Assembly: GCA_016234535.1 (NCBI GenBank)
Contig: JACRBH010000005.1
Span: 1-41,651, forward strand
Source of the DNA: Chloroflexota bacterium
Lineage (GTDB): Bacteria > Chloroflexota > Anaerolineae > Anaerolineales > Villigracilaceae
DNA: 41,651 bases
Direction: 5' to 3'
Notes under the pieces: generated by a model
Seen by the model: the letters and a program-made list of their open reading frames with translations, nothing else
What the model was told of the DNA's origin: nothing
The model's database searches: none
Program-made: the position numbers and the translations under genes
Shown here: piece by piece, positions 8,435 to 17,474 of the stretch
Position numbering within the stretch: position 1 is the first letter of the stretch
Layout: each line of letters opens with the position of its first letter

Positions 8435-9451
8435 CTAACCAGCCTTGCTTGGACCAACCGACTCGCGCACTATGATTTCGATAGGCAGAATCAGTTCCCG
8501 ATGCCCCTGCGGTAATTCGCCTGAAATACGCTTCAACAACAACTCTGCCGCCATTTGCCCCATTTCATATGCATGTTGTCGGGCGACCGTCAAAAAGGGT
8601 TTCATGAACATAAATTCAGGTAAATCGTCAAAAGAAACCACTGAAACATCCCCGGGCACATCCAAGCCCAGATTATGCAATGCTTTTATGGCGCCTACCG
8701 CGACAAAGTTATTACCCCCAAATATTGCTGTTAGCTTTGGATTTTGTGTCATAGCCTGATTGGCAAGCTGATACCCGCTTTGCTCATTAAAAGCTCCATA
8801 ATAAACAAGCTCAGTATCGTCCAGACCGGCTTCAGACAATGCTTGCTGGTATCCGAGTACGCGATCCTCGGAAGTGGAGACACCCTGACTGCCGGCAATT
8901 ATCGCAATTCGTTTGTGCCCAAGTCCGATCAGTAATTTGGTCAAGCGATATGCGCCGTTTTTTGAATCGGAATATACAATATCCGTTTCCACCCCTGAAA
9001 TACGACGATCAAGCACGACAACGTTAATGTGATTTGCTTCAAAGAATTTGATCGTGTTGGCATTTCCGCACGATGGGACCAATAACACACCGTCCACCCG
9101 CCTCTGCGCCAACATGTTGGCGTATTTCTTCTCCTTGGTTTCAGACTCATCAGTATTACTATAAATAACTGTATAGTCGTTTGCTTCTGCCACATCCTCA
9201 ACCCCTCTCGCCATTGATGTGAAGTATGGATTTGTAATATCGGTAACAATCAACGCCAATGTATGCGTGCGCTTTGAACGAAGCCCGCGCGCAATCGTAT
9301 TGGGAACATACCCCAATTCTTTGACCACCGCTTCCACGCGTTCCCTGGTAGGCTGGCTGACATAGCCCGAATTATTAATAACCCGGGAAACGGTTATGGG
9401 CGCTACTCCTGCCTGCCTTGCTATATCGATTAAATTTGGCATTTGACTCAT
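8435..9451 (-). CDS. LacI-family transcriptional regulator
   Basis: This 338-residue repressor has an N-terminal LacI helix-turn-helix (LIDIARQAGVAPITVSRVINNSGYVS), a hinge helix (PNTIARGLRSKRTHTLALIV), and a periplasmic-binding-protein-like effector domain to the C-terminus. It heads the minus-strand operon and faces the plus-strand ABC importer across a 341-bp divergent region. That region contains two LacI-type palindromes, one just upstream of this gene (9479-9492, likely autoregulation) and one at the importer promoter (9678-9691). The inducer is probably the imported sugar or a phosphorylated intermediate. An alternative start three codons downstream is possible. Confidence 0.93.
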   Translation of the reverse strand: MSQMPNLIDIARQAGVAPITVSRVINNSGYVSQPTRERVEAVVKELGYVPNTIARGLRSKRTHTLALIVTDITNPYFTSMARGVEDVAEANDYTVIYSNTDESETKEKKYANMLAQRRVDGVLLVPSCGNANTIKFFEANHINVVVLDRRISGVETDIVYSDSKNGAYRLTKLLIGLGHKRIAIIAGSQGVSTSEDRVLGYQQALSEAGLDDTELVYYGAFNEQSGYQLANQAMTQNPKLTAIFGGNNFVAVGAIKALHNLGLDVPGDVSVVSFDDLPEFMFMKPFLTVARQHAYEMGQMAAELLLKRISGELPQGHRELILPIEIIVRESVGPSKAG

Positions 9452-9478
9452 TCATCCAAACCAGTAGTTGCAGAATTA

Positions 9479-9492
9479 TGACAACGTTATCA
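9479..9492. promoter_or_regulatory. LacI-type operator upstream of the regulator gene
   Basis: TGACAACGTTATCA is a 14-bp near-perfect palindrome (one mismatched pair) centred on AACGTT, typical of LacI/GalR-family operators. It begins 27 bp upstream of the regulator start codon. A minus-strand -10-like TATAAT lies just upstream at 9500-9495, so a bound repressor would block the regulator's own promoter. Confidence 0.7.
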
Positions 9493-9641
9493 TTATTATA
9501 ATACCATATTCTTGTGCATTGAGGTCAAGGATATTCAATATTCTACAATTTGACTGCAAAAACCTTCATAAAACGGTAGAAATTACCTATAAGCCCCTAA
9601 AAATTGGGTATCGAACTCAGAATTTATTTTTTAAATTCCTG

Positions 9642-9670
9642 TTGACAGTTCAATAGATTTGTGCAATAAT
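9642..9670 (+). promoter_or_regulatory. Sigma70 promoter for the sugar ABC importer
   Basis: TTGACA (9642-9647) and AATAAT (9665-9670) are separated by exactly 17 bp. The first hexamer is a perfect -35 and the second matches the -10 consensus at five of six positions. The operator at 9678 lies over the predicted transcription start. The leader to the ATG at 9793 is about 115 bases and includes a small hairpin (GCCTCT/AGAGGC, 9727-9743). Confidence 0.75.
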
Positions 9671-9676
9671 AAAAAT

Positions 9677-9706
9677 ATGGTAGCGTTACCAGAACATCGC
9701 TACCAT
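9677..9706. promoter_or_regulatory. LacI-type operator and extended inverted repeat at the importer promoter
   Basis: TGGTAGCGTTACCA (9678-9691) is a 14-bp LacI-family palindrome with one mismatched pair. In addition ATGGTAGCG (9677-9685) is repeated in perfect inverted form as CGCTACCAT (9698-9706), giving a third half-site. The site covers +1 to about +30 of the predicted transcript, a classical repression position. Its centre is 199 bp from the operator near the regulator gene, so looping between the two is possible. Confidence 0.72.
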
Positions 9707-9792
9707 GTACGGCCTACAATTGAGCAGCCTCTCTCGAAGAGGCACACATCACTGTCACGATTTGTTCGGATATTGAATACCACAGGAATGCC

Positions 9793-11343
9793 ATGAATAT
9801 TCTCTCGTCCACCGTCGAAGGCTATGAGGTTTTACTAGTAATGGAGGGTATTTACAAATCCTTTCCCGGCGTCCAGGCGCTGAGCGATGTAAGATTTGAA
9901 CTACGGCACGGTGAAGTTCATGCGCTGGTGGGAGAAAATGGCGCCGGCAAATCCACTTTGATGAAGATATTAGGCGGGATTTACCACAAGGATGCCGGGC
10001 GCGTTATACTAGAGGGTCGGGAAGTTGAAATTACCAGCCCCGGCATGGCTCAACATTTGGGCATCAGCATTATCCACCAGGAACTCAATCTAATGCCCCA
10101 CTTGACCGTGGCGCAAAATATTTTCATCGGGCGGGAACCGCGCGCGAAGGTCCCTTTTGTGGTGGACGATAATGCCACGAATGAAAAGGCGATGCGCCTG
10201 TTCGAATTAATGAACCTGCGGCTCGATCCGACTGTGAAGGTGGCGGACCTAACCGTTGCAAAACAACAAATGGTGGAGATTGCCAAGGCGCTTTCATTCA
10301 ACGCCAAAATCCTGGTGATGGACGAGCCGACAGCCGCGCTGACAGACAGGGAAATCGATGAATTGTTCGCCATCATCCGCCAGTTGCGCGAAAAAGGCGT
10401 GGGCGTAGTCCACATCTCGCACCGTCTCGAGGAACTCAAACAGATATCAGACCGGGTGACGGTAATGCGCGATGGTAAATACATCGACACCCTGATGACC
10501 AGCGAGGCAAAAGTCGATCAAATCATCAGTCTGATGGTTGGACGTACGATTTACGAATCCACGCCTGAGTTGCCGGAAAACCCAAACCAGGAAGTGGCGC
10601 TTGAAGTTCGCAATCTCAGCCGGGGCAAAGTTTTACGGGATGTCAGCTTTGATTTGAAAACGGGCGAGATACTGGGCTTTGCCGGGTTGATTGGCGCCGG
10701 GCGCACCGAAGTGGCGCGGGCAATTTTTGGGGCAGACGCGTATGAAACGGGGGAAATACTAATAAAAGGTAAACCGGTTCACATCAAAAGTCCTGGCGAT
10801 GCAGTGATGCATGGCATTGGCTACCTCTCTGAGGATCGAAAGCGGTACGGACTCACCCTGGGCATGGATGTCAAGGAAAACGTGGCAATGGCTGCGATGA
10901 AAAAATTCCTAAGATGGGCGGGTTGGATGGATTTCAAGAAGACTGTGCTGCGCGGACAGGAAATGGTCAAGGCTCTCAATATCAAGACCCCCAGCCTGGA
11001 ACAGAAGGTCAAGTTCCTCTCGGGCGGCAACCAGCAAAAGGTGGTCATCGGCAAGTGGCTGACCGCCGATACGGATATCCTGATCTTCGACGAACCAACC
11101 CGCGGCATCGACGTGGGCGCGAAAAGCGAAATTTACAAACTGCTGAACGACCTGGCTCACCAAGGCAAATCCATCATTATGATCTCTTCTGAATTGCCGG
11201 AGGTTTTGCGCATGAGCCATCGCGTGGTGGTAATGTGCGAAGGACGGGTGACGGGTATCTTGAACGCCGGTGAAGCCACCCAGGAGACCATCATGAAATA
11301 TGCCACGATGCGCAGCGAAGTTATTATAGACACCCCCCAGTAG
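9793..11343 (+). CDS. Sugar ABC importer, duplicated ATP-binding subunit (RbsA/MglA/XylG type)
   Basis: This 516-residue cytoplasmic ATPase has two fused nucleotide-binding domains, as in the CUT2 sugar importers. The first has Walker A GENGAGKST (about residues 53-61) and Walker B ILVMDEPTAAL. The second has the degenerate Walker A GLIGAGRTE that is usual for this family, signature LSGGNQQKV and Walker B ILIFDEPTRGIDVG. The ATG at 9793 follows AGGA at suitable spacing; an internal ATG at 9841 lacks a ribosome site. It is transcribed from the promoter at 9642 under LacI-type control and followed by permease and binding protein. Confidence 0.95.
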   Translation: MNILSSTVEGYEVLLVMEGIYKSFPGVQALSDVRFELRHGEVHALVGENGAGKSTLMKILGGIYHKDAGRVILEGREVEITSPGMAQHLGISIIHQELNLMPHLTVAQNIFIGREPRAKVPFVVDDNATNEKAMRLFELMNLRLDPTVKVADLTVAKQQMVEIAKALSFNAKILVMDEPTAALTDREIDELFAIIRQLREKGVGVVHISHRLEELKQISDRVTVMRDGKYIDTLMTSEAKVDQIISLMVGRTIYESTPELPENPNQEVALEVRNLSRGKVLRDVSFDLKTGEILGFAGLIGAGRTEVARAIFGADAYETGEILIKGKPVHIKSPGDAVMHGIGYLSEDRKRYGLTLGMDVKENVAMAAMKKFLRWAGWMDFKKTVLRGQEMVKALNIKTPSLEQKVKFLSGGNQQKVVIGKWLTADTDILIFDEPTRGIDVGAKSEIYKLLNDLAHQGKSIIMISSELPEVLRMSHRVVVMCEGRVTGILNAGEATQETIMKYATMRSEVIIDTPQ

Positions 11344-11374
11344 CTATATCATTCCCCTTTCCGGAAGAAAAACC

Positions 11375-12400
11375 ATGAAAAGTGAATCTCAAACCCCAAA
11401 GACCGTGTCCCATTCCGATGAACCCAAGGCTGCCAGGACCTTGTTCCGTTCCGATGCCATGCAGCGCATTATGGCATTTGGCGCCCTGATCGTCCTCGCC
11501 GTCGGCTTTTCGCTGGCTTCGCCATATTTCCGTACCTTTGACAACTTCGTCGGCATACTGCTGGCGACCGCGGTCAACGGAGTGCTTGGACTGGGCGTTA
11601 CTTTTGTCATCATCACCGCCGGCATCGACCTTTCCGTAGGCACGGTGCTGACCTTTTCCGCGGTGATGACCGGCGTATTCATCACCAACTGGCACCTGCC
11701 CATCCCGCTGGGTATCCTCGGCGGCGTTCTCGCAGGAGGAACTGCGGGGCTGGTCAATGGGCTTTTGATCTCACGGATGAGAATCCCGCCTTTCATCGCC
11801 ACCCTAGGTATGTTATACGCCACCAAGGGACTTTCGCTGGTCATCTCGGAACTCAAACCGATCTATTTCAATGATACGCCCGCTTTCCGTGAAATGGCGA
11901 TGGGTTCTGCCCTGGGCAAAATTATTCCCGGTTTTGAAGTACCCAACGCGGTCTTTATTATGTTTGGGGCGGCAATCATCGCACACCTGATCCTGTCCCG
12001 CACCATCCTGGGTCGCTACACCTTCGCCATGGGCAGCAATGAAGAAGCCACACGCCTGTCCGGCGTCAATGTCGCGGTATGGAAAACGGCGGTCTATGCC
12101 TTGTGCGGATTATTCAGCGGCATAGGCGGCGTACTCATGGCTTCGCGGTTAAATTCGGCTCAACCCGCTCTCGGAGCCGGCTATGAACTGGATGCGATTG
12201 CAGCCGTCGTGATCGGCGGCACATCCCTTAGCGGCGGCGAAGGCTCGATTTTAGGCACAATCATCGGAGCCTTTATCATTAGCACACTAACGAATGGATT
12301 GCGCATCCTTTCCGTTCCCCAGGAATGGCAGATGGTTGTAACAGGCGGCATCGTCGTCGCGGCAGTTTTTCTGGATATGCTGCGCCGGCGTCAGCAATAA
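11375..12400 (+). CDS. Sugar ABC importer permease (RbsC type)
   Basis: This 341-residue membrane permease belongs to the BPD_transp_2 family. Multiple hydrophobic helices are visible, with the typical FVIITAGIDLSVGTVL motif (about residues 78-93) and the C-terminal AAVVIGGTSLSGGEGSILGT loop that contacts the ATPase. It lies 31 bp after the ATPase gene, forms the translocation channel (probably as a homodimer) and works with the binding protein encoded next. Confidence 0.95.
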   Translation: MKSESQTPKTVSHSDEPKAARTLFRSDAMQRIMAFGALIVLAVGFSLASPYFRTFDNFVGILLATAVNGVLGLGVTFVIITAGIDLSVGTVLTFSAVMTGVFITNWHLPIPLGILGGVLAGGTAGLVNGLLISRMRIPPFIATLGMLYATKGLSLVISELKPIYFNDTPAFREMAMGSALGKIIPGFEVPNAVFIMFGAAIIAHLILSRTILGRYTFAMGSNEEATRLSGVNVAVWKTAVYALCGLFSGIGGVLMASRLNSAQPALGAGYELDAIAAVVIGGTSLSGGEGSILGTIIGAFIISTLTNGLRILSVPQEWQMVVTGGIVVAAVFLDMLRRRQQ

Positions 12401-12495
12401 ACAAAAAGGAGGTTCAATCGGTTACACAAAAGATATCACAGGCAAGAAGACAGAAACGTATTCAACATAATTCAAAAGAAATAGGAGAAGAAAAA

Positions 12496-13506
12496 ATGAA
12501 ACTCAGCAAGTTTGTCTCTATTTTGATGGCTCTGACCCTTGTGGTCTCCGTGCTCGCCGCCTGTGGCGCTCCCACTCCAGCCCCCGCCGCGCAAGATCCG
12601 GAGCCTCAGCAACCAGTAGCCACAGACCCCCCCGCCAAAATCTATATCCCCGTTATTTCCAAGGGTTTCCAGCATCAGTTCTGGCAGGCAGTTAAAGCAG
12701 GCTCTGAGCAAGCCGCTGCGGACCTAGGTGTAGAGATCACCTTCGAAGGTCCTGAATCCGAAGCCATGGTCGACAAGCAAGTTGAAATGTTCCAGACCGC
12801 TCTGGATAAGAAACCCGCCGCCATTTGTCTTGCGGCTGTCGACTCCAAGGCATTCCAGCCCCTGCTGGAAAAAGCCAAAGAAGCCGGCATCCCTGTCATC
12901 GGTTTCGACTCCGGCGTTGACAGCGACATCCCCGTGACCACTGCCGCCACGGATAACGTTGCCGCAGCTGCCCTGGCTGCCGATAAAATGGTTGAACTGA
13001 TCGGTGGCGAAGGCGAAGTTGCCATTATCGCTCACGACCAGACCAGCCGCACCGGCATCGACCGCGTCAAGGGCTTCACCGACCAGATTGCCGCCAAGTA
13101 TCCCAACGTCACGATCGTTGACACCCAATACGGCGCCGGCGACCAGCTCAAATCCACTGACCTCGCCAAAGCCATCATCCAGGCTCACCCGAACCTGAAA
13201 GGCTTCTTCGGAGCGAACGAAGGCTCGATCATTGGCGTGTTGAACGCGGTGAAGGAACTCGGCATGGAAGGCAAGATCACCGTCATCGGCTACGACTCCG
13301 GTCAACAGCAAATGGATGCCATCCGCTCCGGCGCTGAAGCGGGCGCAATCACACAGAACCCGGTCGGTATTGGCTACAAGTGCGTGGAAGCCGCCTACAA
13401 AGCATACATGGGTGAGACGCTGCCCAAGACTATCGACACCGGCTTCATGTGGTACGACAAGACCAATATTGACGATCCCACGATTCAGGCTGTGCTGTAC
13501 AAGTAA
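12496..13506 (+). CDS. Sugar ABC importer substrate-binding lipoprotein (RbsB type)
   Basis: This 336-residue lipoprotein has a signal peptide ending VLAAC, then a Pro/Ala-rich linker and a Peripla_BP_4 domain beginning IYIPVISKGFQHQFWQAVKAG. FDSGVDSD, TDN and the GYDSG hinge segment are typical of ribose/xylose/rhamnose-type binding proteins. The ATG at 12496 follows AGGAGAAG and starts right at the signal peptide; an in-frame extension into the permease gene is not needed. The 95-base gap after the permease allows extra expression of the binding protein. The ligand is probably a deoxyhexose or a polyol, given the flanking pathways. Confidence 0.93.
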   Translation: MKLSKFVSILMALTLVVSVLAACGAPTPAPAAQDPEPQQPVATDPPAKIYIPVISKGFQHQFWQAVKAGSEQAAADLGVEITFEGPESEAMVDKQVEMFQTALDKKPAAICLAAVDSKAFQPLLEKAKEAGIPVIGFDSGVDSDIPVTTAATDNVAAAALAADKMVELIGGEGEVAIIAHDQTSRTGIDRVKGFTDQIAAKYPNVTIVDTQYGAGDQLKSTDLAKAIIQAHPNLKGFFGANEGSIIGVLNAVKELGMEGKITVIGYDSGQQQMDAIRSGAEAGAITQNPVGIGYKCVEAAYKAYMGETLPKTIDTGFMWYDKTNIDDPTIQAVLYK

Positions 13507-13526
13507 GATCATGTAAGTTAGTTTCA

Positions 13527-13572
13527 TTTTACAGATGCCCTTTGCAAACCGCCTCGCAGGGCATCTGTAAAA
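13527..13572. terminator. 15-bp perfect stem-loop after the binding-protein gene
   Basis: The arm TTTTACAGATGCCCT (13527-13541) pairs perfectly with AGGGCATCTGTAAAA (13558-13572) around a 16-nt loop. No T-run follows on the plus strand apart from the arm itself. It may therefore be a partial terminator or an mRNA stabiliser between the abundant importer message and the fucI operon. Confidence 0.7.
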
Positions 13573-13647
13573 AGCAATTATTTTCTTTTTCATTATCGTT
13601 CATCATCGCTTGTAACAAGTCAACTTCGTTCTCCACTGGAGGTATCT

Positions 13648-15444
13648 ATGCCCACAACTATTGGCCCAAATCGCTGGATAGGTTCGCTGCCCAAAATCGG
13701 TATCCGTCCGACAATAGATGGGCGGCGACAGGGTGTGCGCGAATCGCTCGAAGAACAGACCATGTCCATGGCACGCGCAGTCGCTGAACTCTTGACGGCA
13801 AATCTGAAACATCCCAATGGGCAATCTGTGGAATGCGTGATTGCCGACACCACGATCGGCGGCGTGGCGGAAGCTGCCGCCTGTGCCGAAAAATTCGCCC
13901 GCGCCGGTGTAGGGATCTCCATCACAGTCACGCCTTGCTGGTGTTACGGTTCGGAAACCATGGATATGGACCCTCTTATCCCCAAAGCAGTCTGGGGTTT
14001 CAACGGCACGGAACGCCCAGGGGCTGTCTACCTGGCAGCTGTGTTGGCGGCACATAATCAAAAAGGTCTGCCGGCATTTTCCATTTATGGTCGGGATGTG
14101 CAGGATGGCGGGGATCAGAATATCCCTGAGGATGTGAAAGAGAAACTCCTGCGCTTTGCGCGCACAGGGTTGGCAGTTGCCACCATGCGCGGCAAATCCT
14201 ACGTCTCTTTCGGAGCCGTCTCGATGGGGATTGCCGGTTCCATCGTGGATAACAATTTCTTTGAATCCTATCTTGGTATGCGCGTGGAAACCGTGGATAT
14301 GACCGAGTTTCTGCGGCGGATTGACGAAGGCATTTATGATTCTGAAGAGTTCAAGCGCGCTCTGGATTGGACGAAGAAAAACTGTAAAGAGGGGCGGGAA
14401 TACAACCCGCCTGAGAAGCAGCGCGGCCGCGAGCAAAAGGATAAGGATTGGGAAACTGTCGTCAAAATGGCGATGATTGCCCGTGATGTCATGAATGGCA
14501 ATCCCCGTCTGGCTGAACTTGGTTTTGGTGAAGAAGCCCTGGGGCGCAACGCCATTTTATCCGGGTTCCAGGGTCAGCGGCAGTGGACTGACTACAAGCC
14601 CAATGGTGATTTTCTCGAAGCTATCCTCAACACCTCCTTCGACTGGAATGGTCATCGCCAGCCTTATATCATTGCAACCGAAAATGACAGCCTTAACGGC
14701 ACCGCCATGCTCTTTGGGCACCTGCTTACGAACACAGCCCAAATCTTTGCCGACGTGCGTACCTATTGGAGTGCGACTGCAGTCAAGCGTGTCACCGGCT
14801 ATGAACTGAACGGGCGCGCCGCGGGCGGTATGATTCATCTCATTAACTCCGGCGCAGCCAGCCTCGATGCCACTGGCTGGCATGAGATCGACGGACAACC
14901 TGCCATCAAACCCTGGTGGGATGTGACGGATGAAGAAACCAGGAAGTGTTTCGAGGTGACCAACTGGTATCCGTCGATGACCGAATACTTCCGTGGCGGC
15001 GGATATTCGAGCGGCTTCCTCACACGTGGCAATATGCCCGTCACCATGAGCCGCCTCAACCTGGTTAAGGGACTTGGTCCTGTTATGCAGATTGCAGAAG
15101 GCTGGACAGTTGACCTGCCCGAAAACATCCACGAGACGCTCAACGAACGCACCAATCCCACCTGGCCTACCCATTGGTTCGTGCCAAACGTCACCGGGCA
15201 GGGCGCTTTCCAAGATGTTTATTCCGTGATGGCAAATTGGGGAGCAAATCATGGCGCGTTGAGTTACGGTCACATTGGCGCAGACCTCATCAGCCTGGCT
15301 TCCATCCTGCGTATTCCAGTCTGTATGCATAACGTCTCCGAAGAACGAATCTTCCGCCCCAGCACATGGAGCGCCTTTGGCGCGAGCGACTACACAGGAG
15401 CTGATTACCGCGCCTGCGCCAATTTTGGCGCTTTGTATGGCTAG
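13648..15444 (+). CDS. fucI: L-fucose isomerase
   Basis: This 598-residue aldose-ketose isomerase matches the FucI family in length and sequence: [23 protein letters not shown] near the N-terminus, [50 protein letters not shown] in the middle and a C-terminal [17 protein letters not shown]. It is Mn2+-dependent and converts L-fucose (some members also D-arabinose or L-rhamnose-like sugars) to the ketose. The ATG follows GGAGGT. It is the first gene of the plus-strand catabolic series, after the importer hairpin, and supplies the ketose to the kinase 6 bp downstream. Confidence 0.95.
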   Translation: MPTTIGPNRWIGSLPKIGIRPTIDGRRQGVRESLEEQTMSMARAVAELLTANLKHPNGQSVECVIADTTIGGVAEAAACAEKFARAGVGISITVTPCWCYGSETMDMDPLIPKAVWGFNGTERPGAVYLAAVLAAHNQKGLPAFSIYGRDVQDGGDQNIPEDVKEKLLRFARTGLAVATMRGKSYVSFGAVSMGIAGSIVDNNFFESYLGMRVETVDMTEFLRRIDEGIYDSEEFKRALDWTKKNCKEGREYNPPEKQRGREQKDKDWETVVKMAMIARDVMNGNPRLAELGFGEEALGRNAILSGFQGQRQWTDYKPNGDFLEAILNTSFDWNGHRQPYIIATENDSLNGTAMLFGHLLTNTAQIFADVRTYWSATAVKRVTGYELNGRAAGGMIHLINSGAASLDATGWHEIDGQPAIKPWWDVTDEETRKCFEVTNWYPSMTEYFRGGGYSSGFLTRGNMPVTMSRLNLVKGLGPVMQIAEGWTVDLPENIHETLNERTNPTWPTHWFVPNVTGQGAFQDVYSVMANWGANHGALSYGHIGADLISLASILRIPVCMHNVSEERIFRPSTWSAFGASDYTGADYRACANFGALYG

Positions 15445-15450
15445 TACTCC

Positions 15451-16917
15451 ATGCCAAGTCCATCGTTTCTCGCCATTGACCTTGGAGCCGAAAGTGGGCG
15501 TGGTATGCTGGGGCGCATCGATGAGCGCCTCACCCTGGAGGAAATCCATCGCTTCTCGAACGGGCCAGTGCATGTGGGGAGTCACATCCACTGGGATGTT
15601 CTGAGGTTATGGAGCGAAATCCAAAACTGTTTGCGGGTCGCATCCGCAAACAGTTCACTAGCCGCAATCGGACTAGACACCTGGGGCGTGGACTTTGGTT
15701 TGTTGGACTCTTCCGACCGCTTGATTGGGAATCCGTATCACTATCGTGACACGCGGACGAATGGAATGATAGAAGCTGTATGTCAGGTTGTCCCGAGAGA
15801 AGATATCTACAACCAGACCGGCATCCAGTTCATGCAACTGAATACGTTGTTCCAGTTGTTTGCCATGCGCCGGGAGAAAGATCCCGCCCTGCAAAACGCC
15901 AGCTCGTTCCTGGCAACGCCTGACTTGTTCAACTTCTGGCTAACCGGCTCTAAAGCCAACGAATTTACCATTTCCACCACAACGCAATGCTACAACCCAC
16001 GTGAGAGACGCTGGGCTTCCGAGCTGCTCTCCTCGCTCGATATTCCACAGAACATCTTCGGACAGATCGTTTCACCAGGGACATCGCTGGGACAATTACG
16101 CGCTTCAGTCGCCGACGATGCTTCCTGTGAGCGCATCCCGGTAATCGCAGTGGGATGTCACGATACCGCCTCGGCAGTGGCAGCCGTCCCTGCGGAGGGG
16201 AACGATTTCATTTACATCAGTTCCGGAACCTGGTCTTTGATCGGCATCGAGTCCGACAAACCGATTATCAACGGGCAAAGCCTGCGGTATGACCTGACCA
16301 ACGAAGGCGGAGTGTGTGACACCATTCGTTTCCTCAGGAATATTATGGGCATGTGGCTTTTGCAGGAATGTCGTCGCCAGTGGTCCAGGGCGGGAAAAGA
16401 TTATTCGTATGATGACTTGACGAATCTGGCTGTTGAAGCTCCCCCGCTAAGGTCATTCGTTTATGTCGGTGACAGCCGCTTCCTCGCTCCCGTCAACATG
16501 ACAGATTGCATCCGCGAGTTTTGCGGCGAAACCAATCAACCGATCCCACAGACAGACGCTGAAATCGTACGGTGCATTCTCGAAAGCCTGGCGCTCGAAT
16601 ATCGCTGGGCGACCGAGAAACTGCGAGAGCTTTCAGGCAAGGCACTGCCCGTGATCCACATCATCGGCGGCGGCTCGCGCAATCGCCTGCTCAACCAGTT
16701 CACAGCGGATGTGACCGGCTGCCAGGTGATTGCGGGACCGGTGGAGGCAACCGCGATCGGCAATATTTTGTTGCAGGCAATCGGGCTTCGTCATCTTTCA
16801 TCGCTGGCGGAGGGGAGGGCGCTGGTGTTACGCTCGTTCGACGTGACATCGTACGAACCCCGAACTTCCCCGACATGGGATGAAGCTTACAACCGTTACC
16901 TCATATTACGAAAATAG
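15451..16917 (+). CDS. FGGY-family deoxyketose kinase, RhaB-like
   Basis: This 488-residue kinase has the RhaB-type start LAIDLGAESGRGMLG, then GLDTWGVDFGLLD, NPYHYRDTRT, GCHDTASAVAAVP, ISSGTWSLIGIE and a C-terminal HIIGGGSRNRLLNQFTADVTG. These are hallmarks of rhamnulokinases and the related fuculokinases that phosphorylate L-rhamnulose or L-fuculose at O1. It sits 6 bp after fucI with no strong ribosome site, so coupling is likely. In this context the substrate is probably L-fuculose, but RhaB-like sequence and the RhaD-like aldolase downstream leave L-rhamnulose open; one kinase may serve both. Confidence 0.9.
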   Translation: MPSPSFLAIDLGAESGRGMLGRIDERLTLEEIHRFSNGPVHVGSHIHWDVLRLWSEIQNCLRVASANSSLAAIGLDTWGVDFGLLDSSDRLIGNPYHYRDTRTNGMIEAVCQVVPREDIYNQTGIQFMQLNTLFQLFAMRREKDPALQNASSFLATPDLFNFWLTGSKANEFTISTTTQCYNPRERRWASELLSSLDIPQNIFGQIVSPGTSLGQLRASVADDASCERIPVIAVGCHDTASAVAAVPAEGNDFIYISSGTWSLIGIESDKPIINGQSLRYDLTNEGGVCDTIRFLRNIMGMWLLQECRRQWSRAGKDYSYDDLTNLAVEAPPLRSFVYVGDSRFLAPVNMTDCIREFCGETNQPIPQTDAEIVRCILESLALEYRWATEKLRELSGKALPVIHIIGGGSRNRLLNQFTADVTGCQVIAGPVEATAIGNILLQAIGLRHLSSLAEGRALVLRSFDVTSYEPRTSPTWDEAYNRYLILRK

Positions 16918-16926
16918 GATTACCCC

Positions 16927-17358
16927 ATGCTCAAAGGTATTTCCCCTGTTATTTCGCCCGACCTTGTCAAAGTTTTAATGGAGATGGGCCATGGCGATGA
17001 ACTTGTCATCGCAGACGGGAACTTTCCGGCGGCGAGCATTGCCCAACGCCTGGTGCGCGCGGATGGGATGGACTGCCCGACTGTGCTAGATGCCATCCTG
17101 CGCCTCTTTCCGCTCGATCAATATGTGGAAAAACCGGCTGCGCTGATGTCGGTTGTTCCCGGCGATCCGTACAAACCGGTCATCTGGGAAGACTATCGCA
17201 AAATCGTTCAACAGCACGAATCGAGCTTCACGGAATTCGATTACGTCGAACGCTTTGCTTTTTACGAGCGCGCCAAAAATGCTTATGCCGTGCTGGCAAC
17301 CAGCGAAATGGCTCTGTACGCCAATATCATTCTCAAAAAAGGGGTCGTCAAAGGGTGA
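16927..17358 (+). CDS. fucU: RbsD/FucU-family sugar mutarotase
   Basis: This 143-residue protein is of FucU type: ISPDLVKVLMEMGHGDELVIADGNFPA at the N-terminus contains the catalytic His and Asp of the family, and FAFYERAKNAYAVLATSE near the C-terminus holds the conserved Tyr region. It speeds interconversion of alpha and beta pyranose forms of L-fucose so that the isomerase is kept supplied. AGGA precedes the ATG, and the gene follows the kinase after 9 bp. Confidence 0.92.
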   Translation: MLKGISPVISPDLVKVLMEMGHGDELVIADGNFPAASIAQRLVRADGMDCPTVLDAILRLFPLDQYVEKPAALMSVVPGDPYKPVIWEDYRKIVQQHESSFTEFDYVERFAFYERAKNAYAVLATSEMALYANIILKKGVVKG

Positions 17359-17428
17359 GGCGGAATGAGATTGACGCAAAACGGTCATCGTCATCCAACT
17401 CAAACAGCCATGACGCTGAAATTAGTTG

Positions 17429-17454
17429 AATTCCCGGAAATCCGGGATTCTTTT
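17429..17454 (+). terminator. Small hairpin between fucU and the RhaD-like gene
   Basis: TCCCGGA (17432-17438) pairs with TCCGGGA (17441-17447), followed by TTCTTTT. The loop is only two bases as drawn, so the real fold is probably shorter. It might be a weak attenuator, but it sits just before the ribosome site of the next gene. Confidence 0.3.
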
Positions 17455-17474
17455 GAATTCGCGAGGTAAATAAA

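Noticed and set aside
12724..13593. 289-codon minus-strand frame opposite the binding-protein gene
   Set aside because: Antisense shadow of a clear RbsB-type gene; composition is Gly/Asp/Val-rich in the manner of shadow frames and it would run through the terminator hairpin.
13603..15591. Long minus-strand open frames opposite fucI (277 and 344 codons)
   Set aside because: They mirror the coding frame of fucI, have no family-like sequence or ribosome sites, and fucI is unambiguous on the plus strand.
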